Positions 9,284-17,693 of a stretch of DNA of 64,000 bases are shown here, in pieces. Origin of the DNA: Halovenus sp037080055 (GTDB lineage Archaea > Halobacteriota > Halobacteria > Halobacteriales > Haloarculaceae). The stretch spans positions 310,001 to 374,000 of the forward strand of contig NZ_JBAOJI010000001.1 of the NCBI RefSeq assembly GCF_037080055.1, read 5' to 3'. The translations under genes and the position numbers were made by a program. Below the pieces are notes generated by a model. It was not told the origin of the DNA and made no database searches. It saw only the letters and a list, made by a program, of their open reading frames with translations. The first letter of the stretch is position 1, and each line of letters starts with the position of its first letter.

Positions 9284-9739
9284 TCAGGCGGTGGCTGTCA
9301 ATTCTGCGAGTTCCGTTCCGTCAGTGACGATCCGGACGGTGACCGTCGAACCCGGCATCAGCTGGGGGTCGTTCGTGCTGGCAATCTGGACTCGACCAGT
9401 CTCGCCCGGGCGCCACATGTTCGGGCTAGCTGCGTTGAACGGCCCCGAGGGACCGCTCTCGAAACCAGTTGCGGCAAAGAAGGGAATCGGCGGATCGGTC
9501 TCCAGAGACTGGCCGTCGATTTCGACGTGTACCGCCGTCTCGGTGAGATCGATAGGGTCACCACCCCGATGAGTAAGAGTGAGCGAGTTACTCTCCGCGT
9601 CGGCCGCGAGTTCGAACGACGCTAATTCCGGGGACGTTCTCGGTGTAGATTCGACCGCGAGTCCCACGGTAGCAGCACCGATCACGGTGATCGCAACGAG
9701 CAAGATGATACCGACGACTGAACTCGTCGCCCGTTCCAT
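9284..9739 (-). CDS. Type IV pilin-like N-terminal domain protein
   Basis: A 151-residue protein from the ATG at 9739. Its N-terminus has a short charged leader followed by a 20-residue hydrophobic helix (SSVVGIILLVAITVIGAATVG), the pattern of archaeal type IV pilin N-terminal (DUF1628-type) proteins processed by the prepilin peptidase. The remainder is a beta-rich extracellular domain with a C-terminal strand (STVTVRIVTDGTELAELTA). It overlaps the promoter side of nothing and lies 32 bases after the next upstream gene on the same strand, so the two are probably cotranscribed. It may be a minor pilin or a surface protein using the same export route. Confidence 0.75.
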   Translation of the reverse strand: MERATSSVVGIILLVAITVIGAATVGLAVESTPRTSPELASFELAADAESNSLTLTHRGGDPIDLTETAVHVEIDGQSLETDPPIPFFAATGFESGPSGPFNAASPNMWRPGETGRVQIASTNDPQLMPGSTVTVRIVTDGTELAELTATA

Positions 9740-9770
9740 AGCGGGCGTGGCCCCCCGGTCGTATTTCAAC

Positions 9771-11000
9771 CTACGGGAACGAGACTGACGCCGTTTGCTC
9801 GTCTGGAGTCGTCACGGTCACCTCGAATTCGGTGAGTGGCTGTACCGTCCACAGTTGGCCCTCACCGTCAGTCGTGCCGACCAGTTGGCCGTTTACTCGA
9901 ACGTCCGCATCCGAGATCGGCTGTCCGTCGTCCTCGACGGTCACTCTGAGCGGTCCGGACTCGTGAGTCAATCCGAGGCTGATCCGCAACGAATCAGTCC
10001 TGTTGGAGACGATTCCCTCGATCGAATAGGAGTCGACGGATCCTGCCTGATTCTCGTGGAAGACGTTGCGGGTCGCCCCGTCGAAGTATGTGGTAAGCTT
10101 CCCCTGTGGATTCGGTAAATTGAAACTGTAGATCCGGCTGAGTGGATTCACCGCCCCCGGCTGTATCTGTCTGATGTCGTACGCCCACGGATACAGTTCT
10201 GCGAGGCGAGTCTGTGCCTCACTGTACCCCTGCGGAGTCGCCCAGTCGTCGTCACCGATAGTGATGTTCTGTGCGAGTTTGAACTGATCCTGACCACCGA
10301 AGTCACGCTCACTGAGGACCGTCGCCTGTCGGGTGAACTGCTCGTCAGTGACCGTCGCAATCGCCAATCCCTCGTCGGTTGCTTGCAGGTAGACGATCTG
10401 TCCATCGTCGCTGCTCGACATCGTCTCCGCAACGAGGTCGACGACTGGCTGTTCCGGTGTCAGCCCGTCTGCGAGGGTTTCGAGTTGGGCGAGGCGTTCG
10501 ATCTCGATATCGGTGTTGCTGACCGCCCTGTTGTAGTTCTCGACCTGTGCCTGTGCGATTATCTGGAGGGTTGCGAGATTGCGGAGGAGAACACGATCAG
10601 AGATTTCCCCAGCAGTGTAGGCCTCGAACAGTTCGTGTTGGCGCTGGGCGATCAGCTCGAATCGGGTCTCGACGTTGTCTAGCTGGGCGTCCGCGATGAA
10701 CTGCCGGGTCGACTTGTTGGCAGTTGCCAACTGCTCGGCCCAACTCCGGCTGTCGTGTTCACTCTGAATCGTCTGGGCGCTGATACTCGCAGCACTCGAC
10801 ACGTCGGCGCTGATCTGTTCGTATCCCTCAGTATCGGGAGTAATCGGCGAGAGGTAGTTCGTTCCGTTCGCAGTAGCCGTAATCGTCGCCTGACTATTGG
10901 TGGTCTCCTGTCGTGCCAACTCGCCGCCAGCAGGCACGACAGCGCTGAACAAAAGACAGACGACCACCAGAAAAGTTCCACAGCGGAGGGCCCAATTCAT
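9771..11000 (-). CDS. Secreted haloarchaeal protein of unknown function
   Basis: A 409-residue protein with a Sec-type signal peptide (MNWALRCGTFLVVVCLLFSAVVPAGG). The mature part has an Asn/Thr/Gln-rich N-terminus and an alpha-helical middle (about 60-180, with heptad-like helices around ISAQTIQSEHDSRSWAEQL and LRNLATLQIIAQAQVENYN). The C-terminus is a beta-sandwich-like domain (SGPLRVTVEDDGQPISDADVRVNG) resembling a carboxypeptidase-regulatory/Ig-like fold. I know similar haloarchaeal secreted proteins that carry only DUF names. It is divergent from the membrane-anchored winged-helix gene at 11178 and precedes the pilin-like gene, suggesting a common cell-surface role. Confidence 0.72.
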   Translation of the reverse strand: MNWALRCGTFLVVVCLLFSAVVPAGGELARQETTNSQATITATANGTNYLSPITPDTEGYEQISADVSSAASISAQTIQSEHDSRSWAEQLATANKSTRQFIADAQLDNVETRFELIAQRQHELFEAYTAGEISDRVLLRNLATLQIIAQAQVENYNRAVSNTDIEIERLAQLETLADGLTPEQPVVDLVAETMSSSDDGQIVYLQATDEGLAIATVTDEQFTRQATVLSERDFGGQDQFKLAQNITIGDDDWATPQGYSEAQTRLAELYPWAYDIRQIQPGAVNPLSRIYSFNLPNPQGKLTTYFDGATRNVFHENQAGSVDSYSIEGIVSNRTDSLRISLGLTHESGPLRVTVEDDGQPISDADVRVNGQLVGTTDGEGQLWTVQPLTEFEVTVTTPDEQTASVSFP

Positions 11001-11177
11001 CTCACGGTACAGTTCTCCGCAAGTGCATAAAAACCCAGTGGCTTTCGGGACTCTCTGAAGGCTGATCGAACCAGTCGATACCAGCGCTCAAACACCACGA
11101 ACGGCGCCGAGATCGTTTATACAGCGATGTGACGTTTCATAGAAAGGGTTTTCCGGACAGGGGACGACAACCCGGGT

Positions 11178-12356
11178 ATGTCTCCGCCGTCGCGTGTCGT
11201 CGCTGCCGCCCTCCTGTTTGCTGGTCTTGTCGCCGTGGCATCGGTCCCGGTCACGGGGAATAACCTGTCTCCAGACCGGATTGTCGACCAGGACGACCCC
11301 AATGGGCTCGGTGGCAATCCGGAAGTGAGCTTCGCAGCCGAGCTGCAGACGAATGGGGATGCACGGTGGAATATTACCACGACGGTATCACTCGACTCGG
11401 AGTCTGATGTCGAATCCTATCAGTCGACTGCTGCAGACTTCGAAGACGGCCAGTTACCGCCACTTGGCTACAGCGCCTTCGAGACTGGGATGGCGGACGT
11501 GAACGCCCAAACCGACCGTGAGATGGAACTGACAGATTTCCGTCGAGAGACTGCGACACAGAGCGAAATCGAAAATGGCGTCGGCAGATACACTGTCGAG
11601 TTCACGTGGAAGAACTTCCTGGTAGAGCGTGACAACCAACTGCTGATCGACCGTGGCGTACTCATCATGCAAAACGGTGATCTCTGGTTTCCAGGACTTA
11701 GTGACTCACAGACGCTAGAGGTTACTGCTCCACCGGGGTACGCGGTTCTCGATTCCACCGTCCCAGCCCGTAACGGGCAACTTCTGTGGCAAGGACCCGA
11801 GACGTTCGACGAGACATCCCTGCAGGCAACGTTTCTCGGAACAGGAAACGGACCAAACAACGACAGCAATGGAACCGAGCTAACTGATCGGTCTGGTGTC
11901 TTTCCGTGGCTGTTCGTTCCGATCATCGCGATTGGCATCGCCGTCGCGGTGTTTCTGAGCCGTACGAAGCAGGTTCGACTGGAACTTCCAACCGACCTCA
12001 ACGTGACCGACGCGCTCTCGACGGGTACCACGGGTGGGGCCGCCGAGAAAGACGCTGTTGCAGACAAGACCGACACCCGCGACGGACCGACGGGCGACGA
12101 TGTCGATGACGGCAGTGACGACGACGAGATAGATACGGAACTGCTGAGCGACGAGGAACGCGTCGAGCGGTTGCTCTCCTCGAACGGCGGGCGGATGAAA
12201 CAGGCAGATATCGTCAAGGAGACCGACTGGTCGAATGCGAAGGTTTCACAGCTTCTGTCTGCGATGGAAGAGGAAGGCCGAATCGACAAACTCCGGATCG
12301 GTCGAGAGAATCTCATCTCGTTTCCGGACGAGGATATCACCGACTCCGGAGAGTAA
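11178..12356 (+). CDS. Membrane-anchored winged-helix regulator
   Basis: A 392-residue protein that joins an extracellular sensor to a DNA-binding domain. Residues 1-28 are a signal peptide (AAALLFAGLVAVASVPVTG) and 30-245 a beta-rich exported domain. One transmembrane helix lies near 250-270 (WLFVPIIAIGIAVAVFLS), followed by a long Asp-rich cytoplasmic linker. The C-terminal 60 residues form a winged helix (DEERVERLLSSNGGRMKQADIVKETDWSNAKVSQLLSAMEEEG). The order implies one-step signalling from outside the cell to DNA. It is transcribed divergently from the secreted protein at 9771-11000, a likely target or partner. Ligand and operator are unknown. Confidence 0.85.
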   Translation: MSPPSRVVAAALLFAGLVAVASVPVTGNNLSPDRIVDQDDPNGLGGNPEVSFAAELQTNGDARWNITTTVSLDSESDVESYQSTAADFEDGQLPPLGYSAFETGMADVNAQTDREMELTDFRRETATQSEIENGVGRYTVEFTWKNFLVERDNQLLIDRGVLIMQNGDLWFPGLSDSQTLEVTAPPGYAVLDSTVPARNGQLLWQGPETFDETSLQATFLGTGNGPNNDSNGTELTDRSGVFPWLFVPIIAIGIAVAVFLSRTKQVRLELPTDLNVTDALSTGTTGGAAEKDAVADKTDTRDGPTGDDVDDGSDDDEIDTELLSDEERVERLLSSNGGRMKQADIVKETDWSNAKVSQLLSAMEEEGRIDKLRIGRENLISFPDEDITDSGE

Positions 12357-12515
12357 GTTGCGCGTACGTGAGAGAATTTTCACATACCGGAGCGGCGGTC
12401 ACAGACAACGACGGCTCCGTAGCAGGAATGGGATCAGTACCATCGGTGAGAGGTTAGCAACTGCCACGAGTACCGAAACTATTCTGTCCCGTGTAAGGAC
12501 CTAACCGGGAGTTAA

Positions 12516-12527
12516 TTACCATGGTAA
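12516..12527. promoter_or_regulatory. 12-bp perfect palindrome upstream of etfB
   Basis: TTACCATGGTAA is fully self-complementary and lies about 70 bases before the etfB start, upstream of its TATA region. It could be an operator for the etfBA unit; no regulator can be named. Confidence 0.3.
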
Positions 12528-12560
12528 AAACAAACTGCTTGTCGGTTTCCAGCCGTATCG

Positions 12561-12571
12561 AAAATGTTTAC
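12561..12571 (+). promoter_or_regulatory. BRE/TATA-like element of etfBA
   Basis: CGAAAATGTTTACC spans 12559-12572 and places its TATA-like part about 30 bases before the ATG at 12598. This supports that start over the in-frame codon at 12577. Confidence 0.5.
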
Positions 12572-12597
12572 CTCATGTGCGAAAATATGCACAGTGT

Positions 12598-13383
12598 ATG
12601 AAGATCCTCGTAACAGTGACAGAGGTCGCTGACGCGGACGACGAGTTCGAGATCAGCGGGACATCGATCGCCGATCAGTACCTCACCTACGACCTCAACG
12701 AGTGGGACGACTACGCCATCGAGGAAGCCGTCCAGCTCAGCGAAGAACACGACGACATCGAGGTCGTCACAGTAACCTTCGGCGCCGAGCGCGTCGAGGA
12801 GACCATCCGAACGGCGTTGGCCAAAGGAGCCGACCGCGCCATCCGCGTCTGGGACGACTCTTTCGAGGGCGAGACGGTCCTCGATCCCTCCCAGAAGGCC
12901 GAACTGCTCGCCGGCGTCGTCGAGGAAGAAGACCCCGACCTCGTCCTGTCGGGCGTCCAGTCCGGCGATGTCGCCATCGGCGCGACGGGCGTCGCGCTCG
13001 CCGAGAACATCGGCTACGAGTGGGCAGCAGTCGTCAACCAACTCGACCTGGACCGCGACAGCGGCGTCGCGAGCATCCACCGAGAGCTCGAAGGCGGTGT
13101 CGAGGAACTCACCGATGTCGAGCTTCCGGCCGTGCTGACGATCCAGACGGGTATCAACGAGCCACGCTACGCGAGCCTGCGCGGAATCCGACAGGCCCAG
13201 AGCAAGCCGCTCGACGTGATGAGTCCGGACGACCTCGGCGTCGAGGTTGGCGAGTCCGCCATCGAACTGACCGAACTGGTCGAGCCCGAAAGCGAAAGCG
13301 ACACCGAATTGTTCGAGGGCAGTGCCGAGGAGGCTGCCGGGCAACTCGCTGAATACCTCCGCGAACAGGGGGTGGGAGCATGA
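12598..13383 (+). CDS. etfB: Electron transfer flavoprotein beta subunit
   Basis: A 261-residue EtfB. The opening MKILVTVTEVAD, the domain with EEAVQLSEEH, the AMP/FAD-binding DLVLSGVQSGD stretch and the P-loop-like GATGVALAENIGYEWA region are typical of the family. With EtfA it carries electrons from acyl-CoA and other dehydrogenases to the quinone pool, in the cytoplasm. The C-terminus wraps EtfA in known structures. Its stop overlaps the start of etfA in an ATGA arrangement (13380-13383), indicating translational coupling. The start was chosen by the TATA spacing and by the family N-terminus. Confidence 0.95.
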   Translation: MKILVTVTEVADADDEFEISGTSIADQYLTYDLNEWDDYAIEEAVQLSEEHDDIEVVTVTFGAERVEETIRTALAKGADRAIRVWDDSFEGETVLDPSQKAELLAGVVEEEDPDLVLSGVQSGDVAIGATGVALAENIGYEWAAVVNQLDLDRDSGVASIHRELEGGVEELTDVELPAVLTIQTGINEPRYASLRGIRQAQSKPLDVMSPDDLGVEVGESAIELTELVEPESESDTELFEGSAEEAAGQLAEYLREQGVGA

Positions 13384-14336
13384 GTGACGTACTCGTCGTC
13401 TCGGAGCACCGTCGTGGTGAACTCCGTGACGTGAGTTACGAACTGCTTACCGCCGGTCAGGAACTCGCAGACTCCACCGGTGGCGACGTTCACGCGGTCG
13501 TCATCAGCGGCGATGTCGACGAGTACGCTGACGATCTCAACCGCGAGGGCGTCGACGCCGTCCACACCGTCGACCACGGTGAGGAGTTCAACCACGGCGT
13601 CTACACGCAGGCTGTCGAACAGCTCGCCGAGGAAATCGACGCCCAGTACGTCGTCGCAGGAAACACCGTCAACGGTCTCGATTTCGTCCCGGCCGTTGCG
13701 GAGCGACTTGACATCCCGCTGGTCACTGACGCAGTCGCCTTCGACACGAGCGACGGCCTCTCGGTCGTCCGCGAACTGTACTCCGGTAAGACCGAAGCTA
13801 CTGTCGAGGTCGACTCCGAAAGCGCCTTCGTAACGGTCCGACCCGGCGAGTGGCCCGCCGCCGAAGGGACCGGTGACGCCGCCGTCGAGGCATTCGACGC
13901 CGATATCGACGAGAGTGAACTCAACTCGACCGTCAACGGCTTCGAGGAAGTCGGTTCCGGTGACGTGGATATCACCGAAGCAGACGTGCTCGTCTCCATC
14001 GGCCGTGGAATCGAGGAGGAGGACAACCTCCCGCTCATCCACGACCTCGCCGACGCTCTCGGCGCGACGGTTTCTGCCTCCCGACCGATCGTCGATAACG
14101 GCTGGCTCGGCCAAGAGCGACAGGTCGGCCAGTCCGGGAAGAAGGTCACGCCGGATATCTACATCGCCATCGGCATCTCCGGTGCTGTCCAGCACGTTGC
14201 TGGGATGAAAGGTGCTGACACGATCATCGCAGTCAACAACGACCCGAGCGCGCCGATCTACGACATCGCAGATTACGGTATCGTGGACGACCTCTTCGAG
14301 GTTGTTCCTGCGCTGACCGAAGAGTTCGGCGGATAG
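13380..14336 (+). CDS. etfA: Electron transfer flavoprotein alpha subunit
   Basis: A 318-residue EtfA, the FAD-binding partner of EtfB. The C-terminal FAD domain is clear: SRPIVDNGW, the Q-x-GQSGKKV stretch, the ISGAVQHVAGM motif, and INNDPxAPI-like AVNNDPSAPIYDIADYGIV. Starts inside the etfB stop codon, so the two subunits are made in equal amounts. The last 59 bases of the gene (14277-14335) occur again, identically, 178 bases downstream; see the separate repeat entry. Dehydrogenase partners and EtfQO are not in the window. Confidence 0.95.
   Translation: MSDVLVVSEHRRGELRDVSYELLTAGQELADSTGGDVHAVVISGDVDEYADDLNREGVDAVHTVDHGEEFNHGVYTQAVEQLAEEIDAQYVVAGNTVNGLDFVPAVAERLDIPLVTDAVAFDTSDGLSVVRELYSGKTEATVEVDSESAFVTVRPGEWPAAEGTGDAAVEAFDADIDESELNSTVNGFEEVGSGDVDITEADVLVSIGRGIEEEDNLPLIHDLADALGATVSASRPIVDNGWLGQERQVGQSGKKVTPDIYIAIGISGAVQHVAGMKGADTIIAVNNDPSAPIYDIADYGIVDDLFEVVPALTEEFGG
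14277..14335 (+). repeat. Copy 1 of 59-bp direct repeat (3' end of etfA)
   Basis: This is the authentic coding tail of etfA, beginning GGTATCGTGGACGACC and ending at the second base of the stop codon. It matches 14455-14513 at all 59 positions by direct reading. Confidence 0.95.
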
Positions 14337-14346
14337 AGTTAGTCCC

Positions 14347-14377
14347 GGACGCGAACAACGTGAGCGTCCAGCTTTTT
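14347..14377 (+). terminator. Hairpin plus T-run after etfA
   Basis: GGACGC at 14347-14352 pairs with GCGTCC at 14364-14369 and is followed by five T residues at 14373-14377. It is placed 10 bases after the etfA stop, as expected for a terminator. Confidence 0.5.
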
Positions 14378-14454
14378 CGCCCACGTTTTTGCCGCGAGCG
14401 GTGGCTAAGTGAGCGAAACGAACGCGGGCACCCGAGCGGCAAAAAGGTGGTACT

Positions 14455-14513
14455 GGTATCGTGGACGACCTCTTCGAGGTTGTTCCTGCGCTGACCGAAG
14501 AGTTCGGCGGATA
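14455..14513 (+). repeat. Copy 2 of 59-bp direct repeat (etfA tail fragment)
   Basis: Identical to 14277-14335 and followed by its own in-frame TAA, but with no upstream etfA sequence. The 119 bases between the copies hold the etfA terminator hairpin and an inverted repeat (TTTTTGCCGC at about 14385 with GCGGCAAAAA at about 14436). It is not translated as far as I can tell. A small duplication, or the scar of an insertion that regenerated the gene end, would both give this picture. Confidence 0.9.
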
Positions 14514-14583
14514 AGTTCCCGAGAGAATTCGCGGTCGCCTTTTTTGAAGCAAGTTGAGCTGAGAAGTGAATACGCCCGACCAA

Positions 14584-16917
14584 TCAGTCGTCTGCTGCGG
14601 TTTCGACGGCGTCGGTGTCCTCGCTGGTCTCGAACTGACCAGCAATATCGCCTAGCCGTTCGGCCCGCTCCGAAAGCGAGTTCGCACTGCCTGAAATCTC
14701 CTGAATCGCGCTGGTCTGTTCTTCGGCCGCGGCGGAGACGTTCTGTGATTCCTCGGCCGTTCGGTCGCTGACCTCGCTCGCCTCCTCGACCATCTCGACG
14801 ACGTTCTGTGTCGATTTGGCCTGTTCGTCGGTCGCGTCGTTGATCGACTGGATGCCGGAGTTAGCTGCGTCGATCTTTTCGGCGATCGATTCGAGCGTCT
14901 CGACGGTATCGTCGACCGCTTGCCGGCCGTCTTGGACCTCGTCACGCATGTCGAACATATCTTCGGCGACAGATTCCGTCGAGCCTTCGACAGTCATGAC
15001 GACTTCCTCGACTTCCTGTGTCGCGGCGGCAGTCTCCTCGGCGAGAGCTTTGATCTCGTCAGCGACGACAGCGAATCCTTCGCCGGCCTCGCCGGCGCGG
15101 GCAGCCTCGATGGAGGCATTCAGTGCGAGCATGTTCGTTTGCTCTGCGATCTCGTCGATCAACTCGACGATCTCGCCGATCCGCTGGACCTCCTCCTGCA
15201 GTGATTCCATCTCGGTCGCGGTGTCGACCGCCTTCGACTCGATGTCTGCCATCTTGTCGATCGTCTCGTTTGCGGTCTCCATGCTCTGTTGCCCCTCCTG
15301 AGCGGCTTCCATCGATCGCTCTGCGACCTCTCGGGAGGAGGAGGCAATCTCCTCGACCGTCGCCGAGAGATCGTTCATCTCCGCAGCGGCCCGATTGAGC
15401 TTCTCACTTTGGGTGTCGGCCCCGGCGGAAATCTCCTCGACGCTGTCGGCGACTTCGGTGCTGGAGCGGCGAATCTCGCCCGTCGAGTTGGTGACTTCGG
15501 AGCTTTGCTCGTCGACTTCGGTGGCGAGTGACTGAATCTGGACGACGAGCGCTTCGATATCAGCGAGCATCTCGTTGATCGAGGTCCCGATTTCAGTCAT
15601 CGCTTCGCTCTCGCTTTCGGTATCCAACCGCCGGGTGAGATCACCGTCTGCGGCCGCCTGAATGTCTGTACGATACTGTTGGGCTTTCGTTTCGAGGTGG
15701 TCGCTGAGGGCTTCGGCTTGTTCTTTTGCCTGCTGGGCGTCGAGTTGTGCCTGTTCGGCTTCCTCGCGGGCGCGTTCGGCCTCCGTGGCTTGCTCCTCGA
15801 CTTCAGCCAGTTGCTCGTTGAGTGTATCACGAATTCTCCCGAAGGCACTGGCCAACCCGCCAAACTCGTCGATTCTGTTCTGTTCGATCTCGACATCCAG
15901 GTTGCCGTCCTCGATCTCTTTCGCGTAGGTCGTCATCTGACCGAGCGAGTTGTTGATGTCACGGATGATCGCAGCACCCACCGCGACAAGTCCCAGGACG
16001 GCGATACCGATCAAAATCAACAGATTCTGAGAGACATCCTGTGCAGTCGAGAAGATGCTACTTCGGGGCCCCGCAGCGACGACTGACCAGCGAGCGTTCT
16101 CGACCGGGGCAGAGGCAACGAGCATCTCAGACCCGTTCACCTGGTCCGTCTCGGTCGAGACCTCGTCGATACGCGTCTCGGTGTTCGAGATCGTGAGAAA
16201 CTCGAGTTCACTGGCGAGGAAATGTTCGTTGCCGATTTCGTCGAGATTCTGTGACAGCACCACCGATCCATCTTCGTGAGTGACAACCTGAATGCTGCCG
16301 CCTTCGATTGGCGATTCGAGCAACTCGCTCCGGTCAGAGAGATCGACAACGACGACAATCGCGTGTGACTGCTGTTCGTTGACGAGCGAGGTGAACCCAA
16401 GTTCCTTCTCACCGTCGACCTCGTACGGCTGGAAGGGGAGCGTATCGCTCGGCGTGATCGTCCCTGGATCGACAGCCCACGGGTACTCCCCGCGCTCGAA
16501 TTCTTTGCCGCCCCACTGCTTGTCGGTACTCGTCTCGATCTCGTTGTTTTGGAGGTCGACGTAATGGATCGCCTTGACGGTATCTGGCAGGCGTTCGAGT
16601 TCGCCGCTCAATTCCTGCTGGCGACGCTGTTGGTCCCAACTCGAAATCCCCTCGACCGACGAAAGTCGGAAGGCATCTCCTCCTCGCTGTTCGATGAATC
16701 CTTCGATACCCGCCGCTTCACGTTCGGCCGAGTCTGCGAGTCGATCCTCTGCATCGGCCTCAATGTTGGCCTGCACCGTCGTGAACGTAAAATACCCAAC
16801 CCCCACGAGCAGCACTGTGACGACCAGAATCGCAATCCCGATCTTGAACGCATACCGTCCCCGTATCCGGTCGTACACACGGCGAAATCCATTTCGTAGA
16901 CTGTCAACCCGTGTCAT
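14584..16917 (-). CDS. Htr-type methyl-accepting chemotaxis transducer
   Basis: A 777-residue membrane transducer. TM1 is near residues 22-43 (IGIAILVVTVLLVGVGYFTFTT). An extracellular ligand-binding region spans about 45-300 and resembles a dCACHE double-PAS fold in length. TM2 is near 305-325 (LILIGIAVLGLVAVGAAII), followed by a HAMP domain, a coiled region rich in Glu/Ala/Gln and a second HAMP-like unit. The signalling domain contains the hairpin-tip sequence EIAEQTNMLALNASIEAARAGE, which contacts CheA/CheW. The start at 16917 (MTRVDSLRNGF) is preferred to one eight codons upstream. No che genes are adjacent. The ligand cannot be predicted. Confidence 0.94.
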   Translation of the reverse strand: MTRVDSLRNGFRRVYDRIRGRYAFKIGIAILVVTVLLVGVGYFTFTTVQANIEADAEDRLADSAEREAAGIEGFIEQRGGDAFRLSSVEGISSWDQQRRQQELSGELERLPDTVKAIHYVDLQNNEIETSTDKQWGGKEFERGEYPWAVDPGTITPSDTLPFQPYEVDGEKELGFTSLVNEQQSHAIVVVVDLSDRSELLESPIEGGSIQVVTHEDGSVVLSQNLDEIGNEHFLASELEFLTISNTETRIDEVSTETDQVNGSEMLVASAPVENARWSVVAAGPRSSIFSTAQDVSQNLLILIGIAVLGLVAVGAAIIRDINNSLGQMTTYAKEIEDGNLDVEIEQNRIDEFGGLASAFGRIRDTLNEQLAEVEEQATEAERAREEAEQAQLDAQQAKEQAEALSDHLETKAQQYRTDIQAAADGDLTRRLDTESESEAMTEIGTSINEMLADIEALVVQIQSLATEVDEQSSEVTNSTGEIRRSSTEVADSVEEISAGADTQSEKLNRAAAEMNDLSATVEEIASSSREVAERSMEAAQEGQQSMETANETIDKMADIESKAVDTATEMESLQEEVQRIGEIVELIDEIAEQTNMLALNASIEAARAGEAGEGFAVVADEIKALAEETAAATQEVEEVVMTVEGSTESVAEDMFDMRDEVQDGRQAVDDTVETLESIAEKIDAANSGIQSINDATDEQAKSTQNVVEMVEEASEVSDRTAEESQNVSAAAEEQTSAIQEISGSANSLSERAERLGDIAGQFETSEDTDAVETAADD

Positions 16918-17021
16918 TGGAGTACTGTATTCTGGACCCACACATAAACGTAGTCTCCGATAATCAGCACTGATAATTCGGTGATGTCACCGCCGTTGTC
17001 CTGCCTGTGTTCGGAGAGAAC

Positions 17022-17642
17022 TCAGTCCCACGGGTGACTACCGGGATTGTCGGGCCAGAGCGGATACCAGTACTCCCTGTCGTCTTCGATCGTCAGTTCG
17101 CCGTCGAGGACGGTTTGCAGTTTCATCTCTGTCGACTGATCGCGGGACTGCTCACCGTCGGGAACGAACGGATAGAAATTGCCGCGGCGAAACGAGTAGA
17201 TCCAGTACGCGAGCGCGCCCGTCTCGGCGCTGGCCCGGTCAGTTGCCTCGAACGCAAAGACAGCGGCTTGCAACCGCGAGCCGTATCGGTGTTCGATCAG
17301 CGTATCCGATCCAAAGTGAATGCCGGTCACGAGGTCCTCGAATTCGCTCGCTTCCAGAACGATCCAACGGTAGCCGTACTCGTCTTCGCGGAAATCGGCC
17401 ACAGTGCCGGACTCGCCGACAGTCAGAATTTCCTGGACTGCGTCGACAGCGTCCTGAAAGTCAGTCGAATCGACGTTGCCGAAACAGAGCGCTGCCTCAC
17501 CTGTCGGGACGAACCCCAGATTTGCCTCCATCGTCAGCGTAGCGGTGCTCATCTCGAAGAGATCCTCCGGATCGGCCTCGCGAGTCGCCGCCTGTTCGGC
17601 ACTGATCCCGAGCAACTGCCGAACCGAACTGAGCAGTCCCAT
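17022..17642 (-). CDS. pspAB: PspA-associated protein PspAB
   Basis: A 206-residue soluble protein matching haloarchaeal PspAB. It opens MGLLSSVRQLLGISAEQAATREADPEDLFEMS (seen here as one region) and contains the GEAALCFGNVDSTDFQDAV and EASEFEDLVTGIHFGSDTL segments that I associate with that family. It ends with an aromatic-rich LAYWIYSFRRGNFYPF stretch. PspAB is thought to work with PspA-like membrane-protecting proteins, but no pspA lies next to it here, so the role rests on family resemblance. It has its own intergenic space on both sides. Confidence 0.72.
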   Translation of the reverse strand: MGLLSSVRQLLGISAEQAATREADPEDLFEMSTATLTMEANLGFVPTGEAALCFGNVDSTDFQDAVDAVQEILTVGESGTVADFREDEYGYRWIVLEASEFEDLVTGIHFGSDTLIEHRYGSRLQAAVFAFEATDRASAETGALAYWIYSFRRGNFYPFVPDGEQSRDQSTEMKLQTVLDGELTIEDDREYWYPLWPDNPGSHPWD

Positions 17643-17693
17643 CGTGACAGATGATTCGACTGACGCGATAAAGAAGATACCCTTTGGAACCGG

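Noticed and set aside
13167..14645. 492-codon minus-strand frame across etfBA
   Set aside because: It covers two certain genes, and the repeat of one peptide within it (FGQRRNNLEEVVHD) comes only from the duplicated etfA tail.
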